Below are positions 1 to 5,459 of a DNA stretch of 5,717 nucleotides, one piece after another (within the stretch, counting starts at the first letter, position 1; every line of letters begins with the position of its first letter). Under the pieces are notes generated by a model. It was not told the origin of the DNA. It did no database searches and worked only from the letters and a program-made list of their open reading frames with translations. The stretch is from assembly GCA_041497995.1 (NCBI GenBank), contig JBGQHM010000426.1, positions 1 to 5,717 of the forward strand, given 5' to 3'. Source of the stretch: DATKMS01 sp041497995 (GTDB lineage: Bacteria > Desulfobacterota > Binatia > HRBIN30). The position numbers were made by a program, and so were the translations under genes.

Positions 1-1
1 C

Positions 2-1595
2 GCGCGCGCCTGCCACGCCGACGGAGCCACGGTGCTGCTCGGCACCTGCGACGAGGACTTCAACCCGCCCTATCAACCCTTCGTCGAAGCACTGCGGCAC
101 TACGTGGCACACGCGCCGGAGGCGGTGCTGCAGGTGCACGGGCGCGAGCACAAGGGCGAGCTGACGCGCTTGATCCCGGAGCTCGGCAAGCGCATCCCGG
201 ATCTGCCGCCACCGCAAGTCGCCGAAGCGGAGACCGAGCGCTACCTGTTCTTCGAAGCTGTGACCGGATTGCTCTCTGCCGCGTCGCAAGACGCGCCGAT
301 CGTCCTCGTCCTCGACGATCTGCAGTGGGCCGGGACGCCGGAGCTCGTGCTGCTCAAGCACGTGCTGCGCTCGCCCATGCCTCTGCGTCTGCTGATCGTC
401 GTCACGTATCGCGACAGCGACCTGACGCGGGCGCATCCGCTGACCGCGGTGCTCGCCGATCTGCGCCGCGAAGCGGGCGTGGAGCGCCTGGCGCTGCACG
501 GTCTCGATGAGCCGGCGGTCGTGGCGCTGATGACCGCCGCCGCGGGGCACGAGCTGGAACAACCGGGGCTGCTGCTGGCGCACGCCATCCACCAGGAGAC
601 CGAGGGCAGCCCGTTCTTCATCGGCGAGATTCTACGAAACCTCAGCGAGTCCGGCGCCATCTTCCAGGAAGGTGAGCGCTGGACGTACAAGGGAAACATC
701 TCCGGGCTCGGCATTCCCGAAGGCGTGAAGGACGTGATCGGGCGCCGCCTGAATCGGCTCTCGGACGCGACGAACAAGGTGCTGAGCCTGGCGGCGGTGA
801 TCGGGCGTCAGTTCGATCTCGCCCTGCTGACGCGAATTGCCGAGCAATCCGAAGATTCCATTCTCGACGCGCTGGATGAGGCGACACGTGCGGCGCTGGT
901 GGCCGAGGTGCCGGGCAGCGCCGATCAATTCAGTTTTAGCCATGCGCTGATTCGTACGACGCTCTACGAGGAGCTGAGCACGGCGCGCACGCCTGCACCG
1001 CAAGGTGGGCGAGGCACTCGAAGAGCTGACGGGATCGGCGCCAGAGACGCGTATCGACGAGCTGGCGCACCATTGGCTGAGCGCGACGCAGGTCGCGGAC
1101 ATGGCCAAGGCGATCCGCTATGCGCGACAAGCGGGCGATCGCGCCCAGGAGAATCTTGCCTTCGAAGAGGCCGCGGCGCACTACGAGCGCGCGCTGTCGG
1201 TGCTCGCGCCGCACGACCGAGCTGGCGAAGAGCTGCGCTGCGACCTGCTGCTCGCGCTCGGCGACGTACAGCGGCGGGCGGGGAGCGCGAACTATCGAGA
1301 CACAGTCGCCAAGGCCGTCGCGGCGGCCCGCGCGCTCGGCGACGGCGAGCGCCTCGCCCGTGCAGCCCTCGCGAGCTCCAGACCGGGCGGGATCAACTCG
1401 AACGCAAACGTCGTCGACGAGGAGTTGCACGCCCTCTACGAGGAGGCGAGCGCCGCGCTCGGCGAGTACCGCGGCGCGGCCGGTGACGCACCGCGCGCCC
1501 GCGCGCTCATCGCCGCCGGCCACGCGGAAGCTGAGCAGCTCGGCATGGCGCGCGAGATCGTGCGCTTCGAGCGGCTGCGGGAGCGGGTCGCCTGA
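2..1595 (+). pseudogene. AAA-ATPase/TPR part of a cyclase-type regulator; 5' end outside window, frameshifted and internally shortened
   Basis: Reading from base 2 gives an AAA/STAND-type ATPase as found in large cyclase-ATPase-TPR signalling proteins. Seen: a family-typical stretch TCDEDFNPPYQPFVEALRHY, Walker B IVLVLDDLQWA (about 299-331), a TYRDSDL sensor region, TEGSPFFIGEILR and VIGRQFDLALL. The Walker A loop and any cyclase domain would lie left of the window. Around 983-988, in a GCGCGC tract, the frame changes. Family-like sequence ends at EELSTA in the first frame and resumes as RARLHRKVGEALEEL in the +1-shifted frame, ending in TGA at 1593-1595. The repeat region then seems to jump near 1460-1475 from LHALYEEASAALGE straight to an end-like tail (ARALIAAGHAEAEQLGM), so several helical repeats look lost. 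Two lesions make a decayed gene more likely than a single sequencing error. Without the frameshift it would still be a shortened protein. Family call is confident; pseudogene status is less so. Confidence 0.8.
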
Positions 1596-1619
1596 TCGAT
1601 CCGAGGAGTTGTCGCCCGG

Positions 1620-1949
1620 TCATCCTGCCAGACCGAGGAAGACCATCATGGCACGGTTCAGCCGTACCATGTCGGCGGCCGTGAGCCTCCCGATGCGACT
1701 GCCCAGCTTCGCTTTCGAGATCATCGTGATCTTGTCGACCATCAGCCGCGAGGCTGTCCTGAGCCCGTTCGTCTCGTGCGGTTCGACAGCAAGACGCAGC
1801 AGCGGCGCGTTCGTCGGATCGCTCGTGAACGCGCAGATCGTAACGGACTTCGTTGCAGCGAAGCGATCGTCTTGCACGATCACTACCGGACGCGGCTTGC
1901 CCGCGTAGTCAGCGCCACCCGCAGCAGTCCAGACCTCGCCGCGCTTCAC
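1620..1949 (-). CDS. mazF: MazF/PemK-family type II toxin (likely endoribonuclease)
   Basis: 109 aa starting at a GTG (1949-1947), ending at TGA (1622-1620). MazF-family toxins are ribosome-independent or mRNA-cleaving endoribonucleases neutralised by the cognate antitoxin. Seen: the N-terminal RGEVW (residues 3-7), the GKPRPVVIVQDD strand-turn (17-28), CAFTSDPT (39-46), NGL (63-65), a SRLMVDKI strand, the IGRL turn and an amphipathic C-terminal helix, all in family order and at normal length. An in-frame ATG far upstream would add 43 arginine-rich residues unlike the family and would lie over the antitoxin, so the GTG is preferred. That GTG overlaps the antitoxin stop as GTGA, which implies translational coupling, and purine-rich GGGGGCGAGGA lies just upstream. 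The gene converges on the ATPase remnant with a 24-nt gap. All core motifs look intact, so the toxin is probably functional. Its RNA target cannot be predicted. Confidence 0.9.
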   Translation of the reverse strand: MKRGEVWTAAGGADYAGKPRPVVIVQDDRFAATKSVTICAFTSDPTNAPLLRLAVEPHETNGLRTASRLMVDKITMISKAKLGSRIGRLTAADMVRLNRAMMVFLGLAG

Positions 1950-2191
1950 TCCTCGCCCCCGATCGAGATCGCGTCGATGAAGGCTTGGTCCTTCGCGGCA
2001 TGTCGGCTCGACGCGACCCGTCGCGACTGCCGTGAAGCTTCTGCGGCGAACTTGGGGGAGCGCGTATCGGGCACCCACACCTGAATGGGGCGGAGCCCCT
2101 GCACGCGGAGCCGTTCACGGTGCGCCTGCACCTTCTGGCGTGAGGAAATCGGCTTTCGGGCAAGCAACTGGCGCTTGGAAGCGGACGGCAT
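1946..2191 (-). CDS. mazE: MazE-like antitoxin, DUF3018 family
   Basis: 81 aa, ATG at 2191-2189, TGA at 1948-1946. DUF3018 proteins are the antitoxins paired with this MazF type: the N-terminal part binds DNA and the C-terminal part binds the toxin. Seen: a basic leader (residues 1-20) followed by the family hallmark QAHRERLRVQGLRPIQVWVP (22-41), DTRSPKFAAEA (42-52) and the C-terminal helix HAAKDQAFIDAIS (64-76). An excellent ribosome binding site, AAAGGAG, sits 5 nt before the ATG (plus-strand bases 2197-2203). It is first in the operon, as usual for an antitoxin, and overlaps the toxin start by 4 nt. A perfect palindrome overlapping the likely -10 box suggests autorepression by MazE or the MazE-MazF complex. 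The DUF3018 assignment rests on motif recall. Confidence 0.9.
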   Translation of the reverse strand: MPSASKRQLLARKPISSRQKVQAHRERLRVQGLRPIQVWVPDTRSPKFAAEASRQSRRVASSRHAAKDQAFIDAISIGGEE

Positions 2192-2205
2192 GCGGTCTCC
2201 TTTGC

Positions 2206-2219
2206 GGTTACATGTAACC
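2206..2219. promoter_or_regulatory. Perfect 14-bp palindrome, probable TA operator
   Basis: GGTTACATGTAACC reads identically on both strands. It is AT-richer than its surroundings, ends 14 bases before the antitoxin start codon and overlaps the probable -10 box. A two-fold symmetric site here is what a dimeric antitoxin autorepressor would bind. The symmetry is seen directly; binding is inferred. Confidence 0.65.
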
Positions 2220-2244
2220 TACGATCTCGTCGCTGAAGTTGCAA
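2216..2244 (-). promoter_or_regulatory. Predicted sigma70-type promoter of the mazE-mazF pair
   Basis: On the minus strand, TTGCAA (2244-2239; 4 of 6 to the -35 consensus) and TAGGTT (2221-2216; 3 of 6 to the -10, keeping the T-A....T frame) are separated by exactly 17 nt. The -10 overlaps the 14-bp palindrome, so a bound repressor would block polymerase. This gives a leader of roughly 15-20 nt holding the AAAGGAG ribosome binding site. Matches are modest, so this is a prediction. Confidence 0.45.
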
Positions 2245-2280
2245 GCCGGGCGCCGCCAGCCGCTCTCTCACGGCAAAGAG

Positions 2281-2309
2281 TTGACAGCGAGAAGCGGTGG
2301 AAGCATACG
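2281..2309 (+). promoter_or_regulatory. Possible promoter for the cyclase fragment, near-leaderless
   Basis: A consensus -35 TTGACA (2281-2286) is followed after 17 nt by CATACG (2304-2309), a weak -10. Transcription would begin near 2316, only a few bases before the ATG at 2319. No Shine-Dalgarno sequence precedes that ATG, which fits a leaderless or nearly leaderless message. It diverges from the TA promoter about 40 bp away. The -10 match is poor. Confidence 0.3.
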
Positions 2310-2318
2310 AATCGCCAC

Positions 2319-2795
2319 ATGGCCCGCACGGAAACAGTGACGGTGGTCTTCACCGATCTGGTCGGCTCCACTGAGCTGGCGAGTCGCTTGGGCCACGACG
2401 CCTACGAAGCGCTGCGCCACGAACACTTCACCGCACTGCGCACCGGAATGGCAGGGCACGCCGGCACCGAGATCAAAACCACTGGCGACGGCTTGATGCT
2501 GTCCTTCACCAGCGCCGCCGACGCGATCGCTTGTGGCATCGCCATGCAACAGGCAGTCGCACTCCACCGGCTGCGGGCGGAGATTTTGATTGCGGAATGC
2601 GGATTTCCCCTCCCCCCAATCCGCAATCCGCAATCCCAAATCCGCAATCAGAAGCGGAGGCGCTCCTCTCAGAACACTGACTCGCGCTCAGCGAGGAGCT
2701 CGTGCACCATGCCTTGGACCTGCTGGCGTACCCGTTCCGCCAAGGTGTGCACCATCCGCGGCTGCGGCGTGCGCGCTATCCGACGATTCTCGTAG
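2319..2795 (+). pseudogene. Truncated class III adenylate/guanylate cyclase, N-terminal half of the catalytic domain only
   Basis: From ATG 2319 the reading frame gives VTVVFTDLVGSTELASRLG (residues 8-25) and EIKTTGDGLMLSF (51-63). These hold the two metal-binding aspartates of class III cyclases (D13, D57). After AIAMQQAVALH-like sequence near residue 85 (about base 2576) cyclase similarity stops. The second half of the fold, with the transition-state Asn/Arg, is absent. The frame continues through a short repeat element (IRNPQSQIRN) and into sequence antisense to the acyltransferase gene, stopping at TAG 2793-2795. Without the other half-site, catalysis is not expected. The first 85 residues match the usual N-terminus of cyclase-ATPase-TPR regulators, the protein type whose ATPase part lies at the left end of the window. 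An upstream in-frame extension to 2085 would run antisense over mazE and has no family similarity, so the 2319 start is preferred. Confidence 0.75.
2588..2649. repeat. 7-bp tandem and inverted repeat element (AATCCGC family)
   Basis: Left arm 2588-2605 (GATTGCGGAATGCGGATT) and right arm 2618-2635 (AATCCGCAATCCGCAATC) pair at 17 of 18 positions around a 12-nt pyrimidine loop (2606-2617). The right side is a 7-bp tandem array: AATCCGC, AATCCGC, AATCCCA, AATCCGC, then a partial unit (2618-2649). It lies exactly where cyclase similarity ends and just downstream of the acyltransferase stop codon. Similar GATTGCGG/AATCCGC junk repeats are, from recall, common between genes of environmental high-GC bacteria. 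RNA from either strand could form a strong hairpin, so it may also end transcription, although no clear T-run follows. Confidence 0.8.
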
Positions 2796-3499
2796 AACCG
2801 GATCGGCGCGCCGAACCGGATGTGCCACTTCGTCGGTAACGGAATCATCCCCAACGGTCCCAGCAACGGGAACAGCGGCGTGACGGGAACGTACGGCACG
2901 TTGAGCAGCTCCTTCAGTGGGCCGAGGTTCTTCCACTTACCGATCACCGGGTAGATCTCCTCTGCACCCACCACCGCCGTCGGAATGATGGGCACGCCCA
3001 GCTGCAAGCTCAAGCGTACGAACCCGTGGTGGAAGCGTTGCAAGTGGTAGCTCTCCCAGATCCCCTTCGCGACACCTTCCACGCCTTCCGGAAAGATCCC
3101 GACAATCTCCCCCGCCTCGAGCAGGCGGCGCGCGTTCTGAAACGACGCCACGGTCGAGCCCATCTTGTTGTAGAACTCACCGACGAACGGCATCGCCGCC
3201 ACAAAGCGGTCGTACAGAAAGCGGACCAGGCGGTGCTGCGGATGCTCCATATCGATGGCCGTGGCGATCATGGTGGCGTCCAAGGGAATGCCACCCGAAT
3301 GATTGCTCACGATGAGCGCTGCGCCATGGCCGGGGACGTTCTCGATGCCGTCGCTCTGTACGCGCCAGTAGCGGCGATACAGAAACTCGGCGAGCGGTCT
3401 GACGCGGGCGTGGACTTCGGGGTCGTAGCCGAAGGCGTCGCGCGCTGGCTGTTTCTTGGTGCGCCGCGTGGTGCGCACCGCTGCAGGCGCGGCACCCAT
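2669..3499 (-). CDS. PlsC-like lysophospholipid/glycerolipid acyltransferase (LPLAT superfamily)
   Basis: 276 aa from ATG 3499-3497. LPLAT enzymes move an acyl group from acyl-CoA or acyl-ACP onto a lysolipid or related acceptor at the membrane. Seen: block I NHSGGIPLD with catalytic H67 and D74, a block II-like region FYNKMGSTVASFQNARRLL, block III FPEG (136-139) in GEIVGIFPEGVEG, and block IV VPIIPTAVVGAEE (169-181). Order and length fit a complete enzyme. The N-terminus is basic (RTTRRTKK) with no clear signal peptide or long membrane helix. ATG 3499 is chosen because GGGAG lies 9 nt upstream; a GTG two codons earlier (3505) directly abuts the previous stop but sits too close to that site. 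It is the last gene of the operon, 6 nt after the MaoC-like gene, so it may use the acyl-CoA the operon handles. Exact acceptor unknown; the MGAT-like/DGAT subgroup is possible. Confidence 0.85.
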   Translation of the reverse strand: MGAAPAAVRTTRRTKKQPARDAFGYDPEVHARVRPLAEFLYRRYWRVQSDGIENVPGHGAALIVSNHSGGIPLDATMIATAIDMEHPQHRLVRFLYDRFVAAMPFVGEFYNKMGSTVASFQNARRLLEAGEIVGIFPEGVEGVAKGIWESYHLQRFHHGFVRLSLQLGVPIIPTAVVGAEEIYPVIGKWKNLGPLKELLNVPYVPVTPLFPLLGPLGMIPLPTKWHIRFGAPIRFYENRRIARTPQPRMVHTLAERVRQQVQGMVHELLAERESVF

Positions 3500-3505
3500 G
3501 GCCAC

Positions 3506-3928
3506 TCACTCCCGCGGCGGGAACTGCACGGTGGCCGTGCCGGTCACCCAGCGGTCGCCCTCTGTGCTCTCGAGGATAAGATCGCACTCGACGAGGTCGC
3601 CGTGGTCGGTGCAGTGCTTTTCGGTGACGACTCCATGGACCACGAACGGCCGCCCGGGATGTACGAGGCCGCGAAACGTCGCACTCAGCTTCCTCAGCGT
3701 CGCGCCGGGAAAGGACTCCGCGACCAGGCGGGAGAATAGCGCGAGGCTCATGTTGCCCGGCACGATTTGCCCCGGCAATCCTTCCTTGCGCGCCTCCTCG
3801 TCACTCATGAAACGCCCGCCGGGCATGCGTGCAGCCACCGCGTAGCCCTTCACCTCATCGCCGCTGAGCGTGAGCGACAAGGTCGCCAGGTCATGCCCGG
3901 CGTCGATCTCTTCAAAATGCGTAGACAT
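3506..3928 (-). CDS. MaoC-like hot-dog fold protein, acyl-CoA hydratase-like, atypical active site
   Basis: 140 aa from ATG 3928-3926. Single hot-dog domain resembling MaoC dehydratases, which hydrate trans-2-enoyl-CoA. Seen: an N-terminal strand region, then FMSDEEARKEGLPGQIVPGN (residues 40-59) at the place where the family has its D-x-N-P-x-H motif, and strands ending in VVHGVV and WVTGTATVQF. The catalytic Asp and His of the hydratase motif appear replaced (ARMPGGRFM), so activity may be lost, reside in the partner, or differ. The ATG is chosen because AGGTGA lies 5 nt upstream; a GTG at 3937 overlapping the previous stop as GTGA is the alternative and would add three residues. It directly follows the other MaoC-like gene, as in two-subunit hydratases such as ChsH1-ChsH2, so a heterodimer is likely. 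Family confident; enzymatic role uncertain. Confidence 0.75.
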   Translation of the reverse strand: MSTHFEEIDAGHDLATLSLTLSGDEVKGYAVAARMPGGRFMSDEEARKEGLPGQIVPGNMSLALFSRLVAESFPGATLRKLSATFRGLVHPGRPFVVHGVVTEKHCTDHGDLVECDLILESTEGDRWVTGTATVQFPPRE

Positions 3929-3933
3929 AGGAC

Positions 3934-4341
3934 TCACCTGAACATCATCTTCTGATCAATGATCGCGACGCGTTCGTCGCGCTGATTCGTCACCAGCGTT
4001 CGCAACACCACGAACGCCATGCTGCCGGTGCGCCCCGTCTTCTCGTAGATGTCGTGCACCGAGCTCACCGCGGTCAGCACATCGCCGATGCGCACGGGTG
4101 TGCCGAACTCGATGTCCTTGCCCGCGTCAAAGCCGGCGCGCCCGAGGTTCTTCGGCATGTTGTCGGGCATCCAGCGGTGGCCGCGCAGCCGCACTACGAA
4201 CGTCGGCGGTGCAGTTACGTCGTTCGGTGCCGGCTCGCCGGACGTGCTGGCGTATTCGACGATTGCCTCCCTCGTCACCGGCGCAAACACCGTGCGGTCG
4301 AACTCGCTACCGATGATAGAGCGGTCGAAATCGAGTGCCAT
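3934..4341 (-). CDS. MaoC N-terminal-domain (FAS1-like dehydratase) hot-dog protein
   Basis: 135 aa from ATG 4341-4339, ending TGA 3936-3934. Resembles the MaoC_dehydrat_N type: APVTREAIVEYASTSGE (residues 20-36), TAPPTFVV (43-50), then the typical C-terminal half with FGTPVRIGDVLTAVSSVHDI (79-98), YEKTGRTGSMAFVV and a final IIDQKMMFR strand. In related proteins this domain pairs with a second hot-dog to form one hydratase. The stretch between SGE and TAPPTF is much shorter than usual (PAPNDV) and lacks a recognisable D-x-N-P-x-x-H. The start is supported by an AAGGAC ribosome binding site about 7 nt upstream and a 1-nt overlap (TGATG) with the PHP stop codon. Upstream in-frame sequence is arginine-rich and overlaps the PHP gene, so it is not coding. 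It likely partners the product of the next gene. Confidence 0.8.
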   Translation of the reverse strand: MALDFDRSIIGSEFDRTVFAPVTREAIVEYASTSGEPAPNDVTAPPTFVVRLRGHRWMPDNMPKNLGRAGFDAGKDIEFGTPVRIGDVLTAVSSVHDIYEKTGRTGSMAFVVLRTLVTNQRDERVAIIDQKMMFR

Positions 4342-4994
4342 CAAGTGTCCTTCTTCAAACGATCGCGAAAGTCGAGCGGTCGATAGCCGCCGTGCTGGAG
4401 CGCCTCCACGAGGTCTTCGGTGGTGCGGACATCGCTGTCGAACTCGGTCGCGCAGATGCCGATGAAACTGACCAGATGAGAATCGCTGCCACCGAAGGCG
4501 TGGTACCCATAGCGTTCGATGAGGTGTTGCACGCGTTCGTTCTCGCCGCGCCGGCTCCCGCCGTTGAGCGCTTCGACCGCGACGACTCCCTCGATGGGGG
4601 GCTTGTGCTCGTAGTGCTCGCACAAACCGATCGTCGGACGCCCGGGGTGGCACGGCACTGCTAACCCGCCCATGCGTGCCACTGCCGGAATCAACTCCTG
4701 CGCCGACAGCCGCACATCGGTGAAGTCGAAGCGGCGAGTAATGTCGTCGTTGACGCCATAGACGAGCACGTGGCCGTAGTCGGTCTCGACTTCCGCACCG
4801 CGCAGAATCAGCAGACCGTACTTGTCTTCCAGGGCACGATAGTCGGCGTGTGCGTCCCACTGCCGGTGCTCGGTCAGCACGATGCCATCGATCGGCAACA
4901 CGTCGCGTTTGCGGACGAGCCACTTCATATAAGTCTCAACCGGAGCGCGGCTGTCCTCGGAAGCGTCGGAGTGCGTATGCAGGTCTAGGATCAT
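4341..4994 (-). CDS. PHP-domain metal-dependent hydrolase
   Basis: 217 aa from ATG 4994-4992. PHP proteins are metal-dependent phosphoesterases or nucleases (polymerase/histidinol-phosphatase fold) and typically bind two or three metals. Seen in order: LDLHTHSD (residues 3-10; H6, H8), LTEH (40-43), GAEVE (66-70), VPCHPGR (113-119; H116) and GGSDSH (168-173; D171, H173), the full ligand set expected. The C-terminal part with ALNGGSR...N matches PHP-associated sequences of TrpH/RNase AM-type proteins, but the common long insertion is missing. Starting at this ATG puts the HTH motif close to the N-terminus, as the family requires. The ribosome binding site is weak and a 7-bp hairpin precedes the start. 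It lies inside a lipid/acyl-CoA operon, 44 nt after the DUF35 gene and overlapping the MaoC-like gene by 1 nt. Substrate is unknown; a phosphate ester from the pathway is possible. Confidence 0.88.
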   Translation of the reverse strand: MILDLHTHSDASEDSRAPVETYMKWLVRKRDVLPIDGIVLTEHRQWDAHADYRALEDKYGLLILRGAEVETDYGHVLVYGVNDDITRRFDFTDVRLSAQELIPAVARMGGLAVPCHPGRPTIGLCEHYEHKPPIEGVVAVEALNGGSRRGENERVQHLIERYGYHAFGGSDSHLVSFIGICATEFDSDVRTTEDLVEALQHGGYRPLDFRDRLKKDT

Positions 4995-5000
4995 CTTCAG

Positions 5001-5019
5001 GTTCCCGTCCCGCGGGAAC
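5001..5019 (-). promoter_or_regulatory. Hairpin in the leader of the PHP gene
   Basis: GTTCCCG (5001-5007) and CGGGAAC (5013-5019) form a 7-bp GC-rich stem with a 5-nt loop. It lies 6 nt from the PHP start codon in the 44-nt gap after the DUF35 stop. There is no T-run downstream, so it is not a classic terminator. It covers the only GGGA-like ribosome-binding sequence, so it could lower PHP translation or stabilise the mRNA. The stem is seen; the function is inferred. Confidence 0.4.
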
Positions 5020-5038
5020 GGGTCAGGATGGGAGTAAC

Positions 5039-5458
5039 TTAGCTCGCGGGCTTGAACTTCGGCAAGGTCACTTCGGGCGTGACATCGTCGAAGGCCACCT
5101 CGACCGGCATGCCGATCGTCACATCCTCCGGGGCACAACCGACGATGTTGGTCAGCATGCGCACCCCTTCGTCGAGCTCCACGTACGCTAGGACATACGG
5201 CAGCTCTTCGCGAAAGCCGGCGGCTTGGTTCTGATGGGTCACGGTGTATGTGTACACGGTGCCTCGCCCAGAGGAAAGTACCCACTGCGTGTCGCTCGAC
5301 AGACAGCTAGGACACAGCGCGCGTGGATAGTAACGCAGGTCACCGCACGCGCCGCACTTCTGGACGTAGAGCTCGTGGCGCTGGCAGGCTTCCCAGAATC
5401 CTTTCGACTCCTCGTCGATGCGGGGGACTGGCTTCTTGTATTTCTTTTCCTCCGCCAT
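5039..5458 (-). CDS. DUF35 zinc-ribbon/OB-fold acyl-CoA-associated protein
   Basis: 139 aa from ATG 5458-5456, TAA at 5041-5039. DUF35 proteins (rubredoxin-like zinc ribbon plus OB fold) accompany thiolases and thiolase-like aldolases and help pass acyl-CoA between active sites. Seen: ESKGFWEACQRHELYVQKC leading into the ribbon with C35, C38, C49 and C52 (CxxC-x10-CxxC), then OB-fold strands GRGTVYTYTVTH (64-75), LPYVLAYVEL (86-95) and a final MPVEVAFDD (117-125). All four metal cysteines are present and length is typical. The start is supported by GAGGGTGAG just upstream; longer in-frame sequence runs into the thiolase gene. It begins 1 nt after the thiolase stop, the classic pairing, so the two proteins probably form a complex. 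In some steroid-degrading systems this domain is fused to a MaoC protein (ChsH2); here it is separate. Confidence 0.92.
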   Translation of the reverse strand: MAEEKKYKKPVPRIDEESKGFWEACQRHELYVQKCGACGDLRYYPRALCPSCLSSDTQWVLSSGRGTVYTYTVTHQNQAAGFREELPYVLAYVELDEGVRMLTNIVGCAPEDVTIGMPVEVAFDDVTPEVTLPKFKPAS

Positions 5459-5459
5459 C

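Noticed and set aside
986..1486. Continuation of the first gene's original frame past the GCGCGC tract
   Set aside because: The product becomes arginine/alanine-rich low-complexity sequence with no family similarity, while the neighbouring frame carries clear ATPase/TPR sequence.
1596..1619. Terminator between the convergent ATPase remnant and mazF
   Set aside because: The 24-nt gap has no convincing stem-loop or T-run.
1950..2078. Longer MazF start (ATG at 2078)
   Set aside because: It adds 43 residues unlike the family and overlaps the antitoxin; the GTG at 1949 gives the canonical RGEVW start with 4-nt overlap.
2618..2649. Short tandem repeats as a CRISPR array
   Set aside because: Units are 7 bp with no spacers, and no cas-like gene is nearby.
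3026..3955. Long plus-strand open frames opposite the acyltransferase and MaoC-like genes
   Set aside because: They show no recognisable domain; open antisense frames are common in GC-rich coding DNA.
4342..4923. Upstream extension of the MaoC_N-type protein
   Set aside because: It is arginine-rich, lies over the PHP gene in another frame, and the ATG at 4341 has a good ribosome binding site.
4995..5285. Upstream extension of the PHP protein
   Set aside because: It overlaps the DUF35 gene and would put the HTH metal motif about 100 residues inside, unlike the family.
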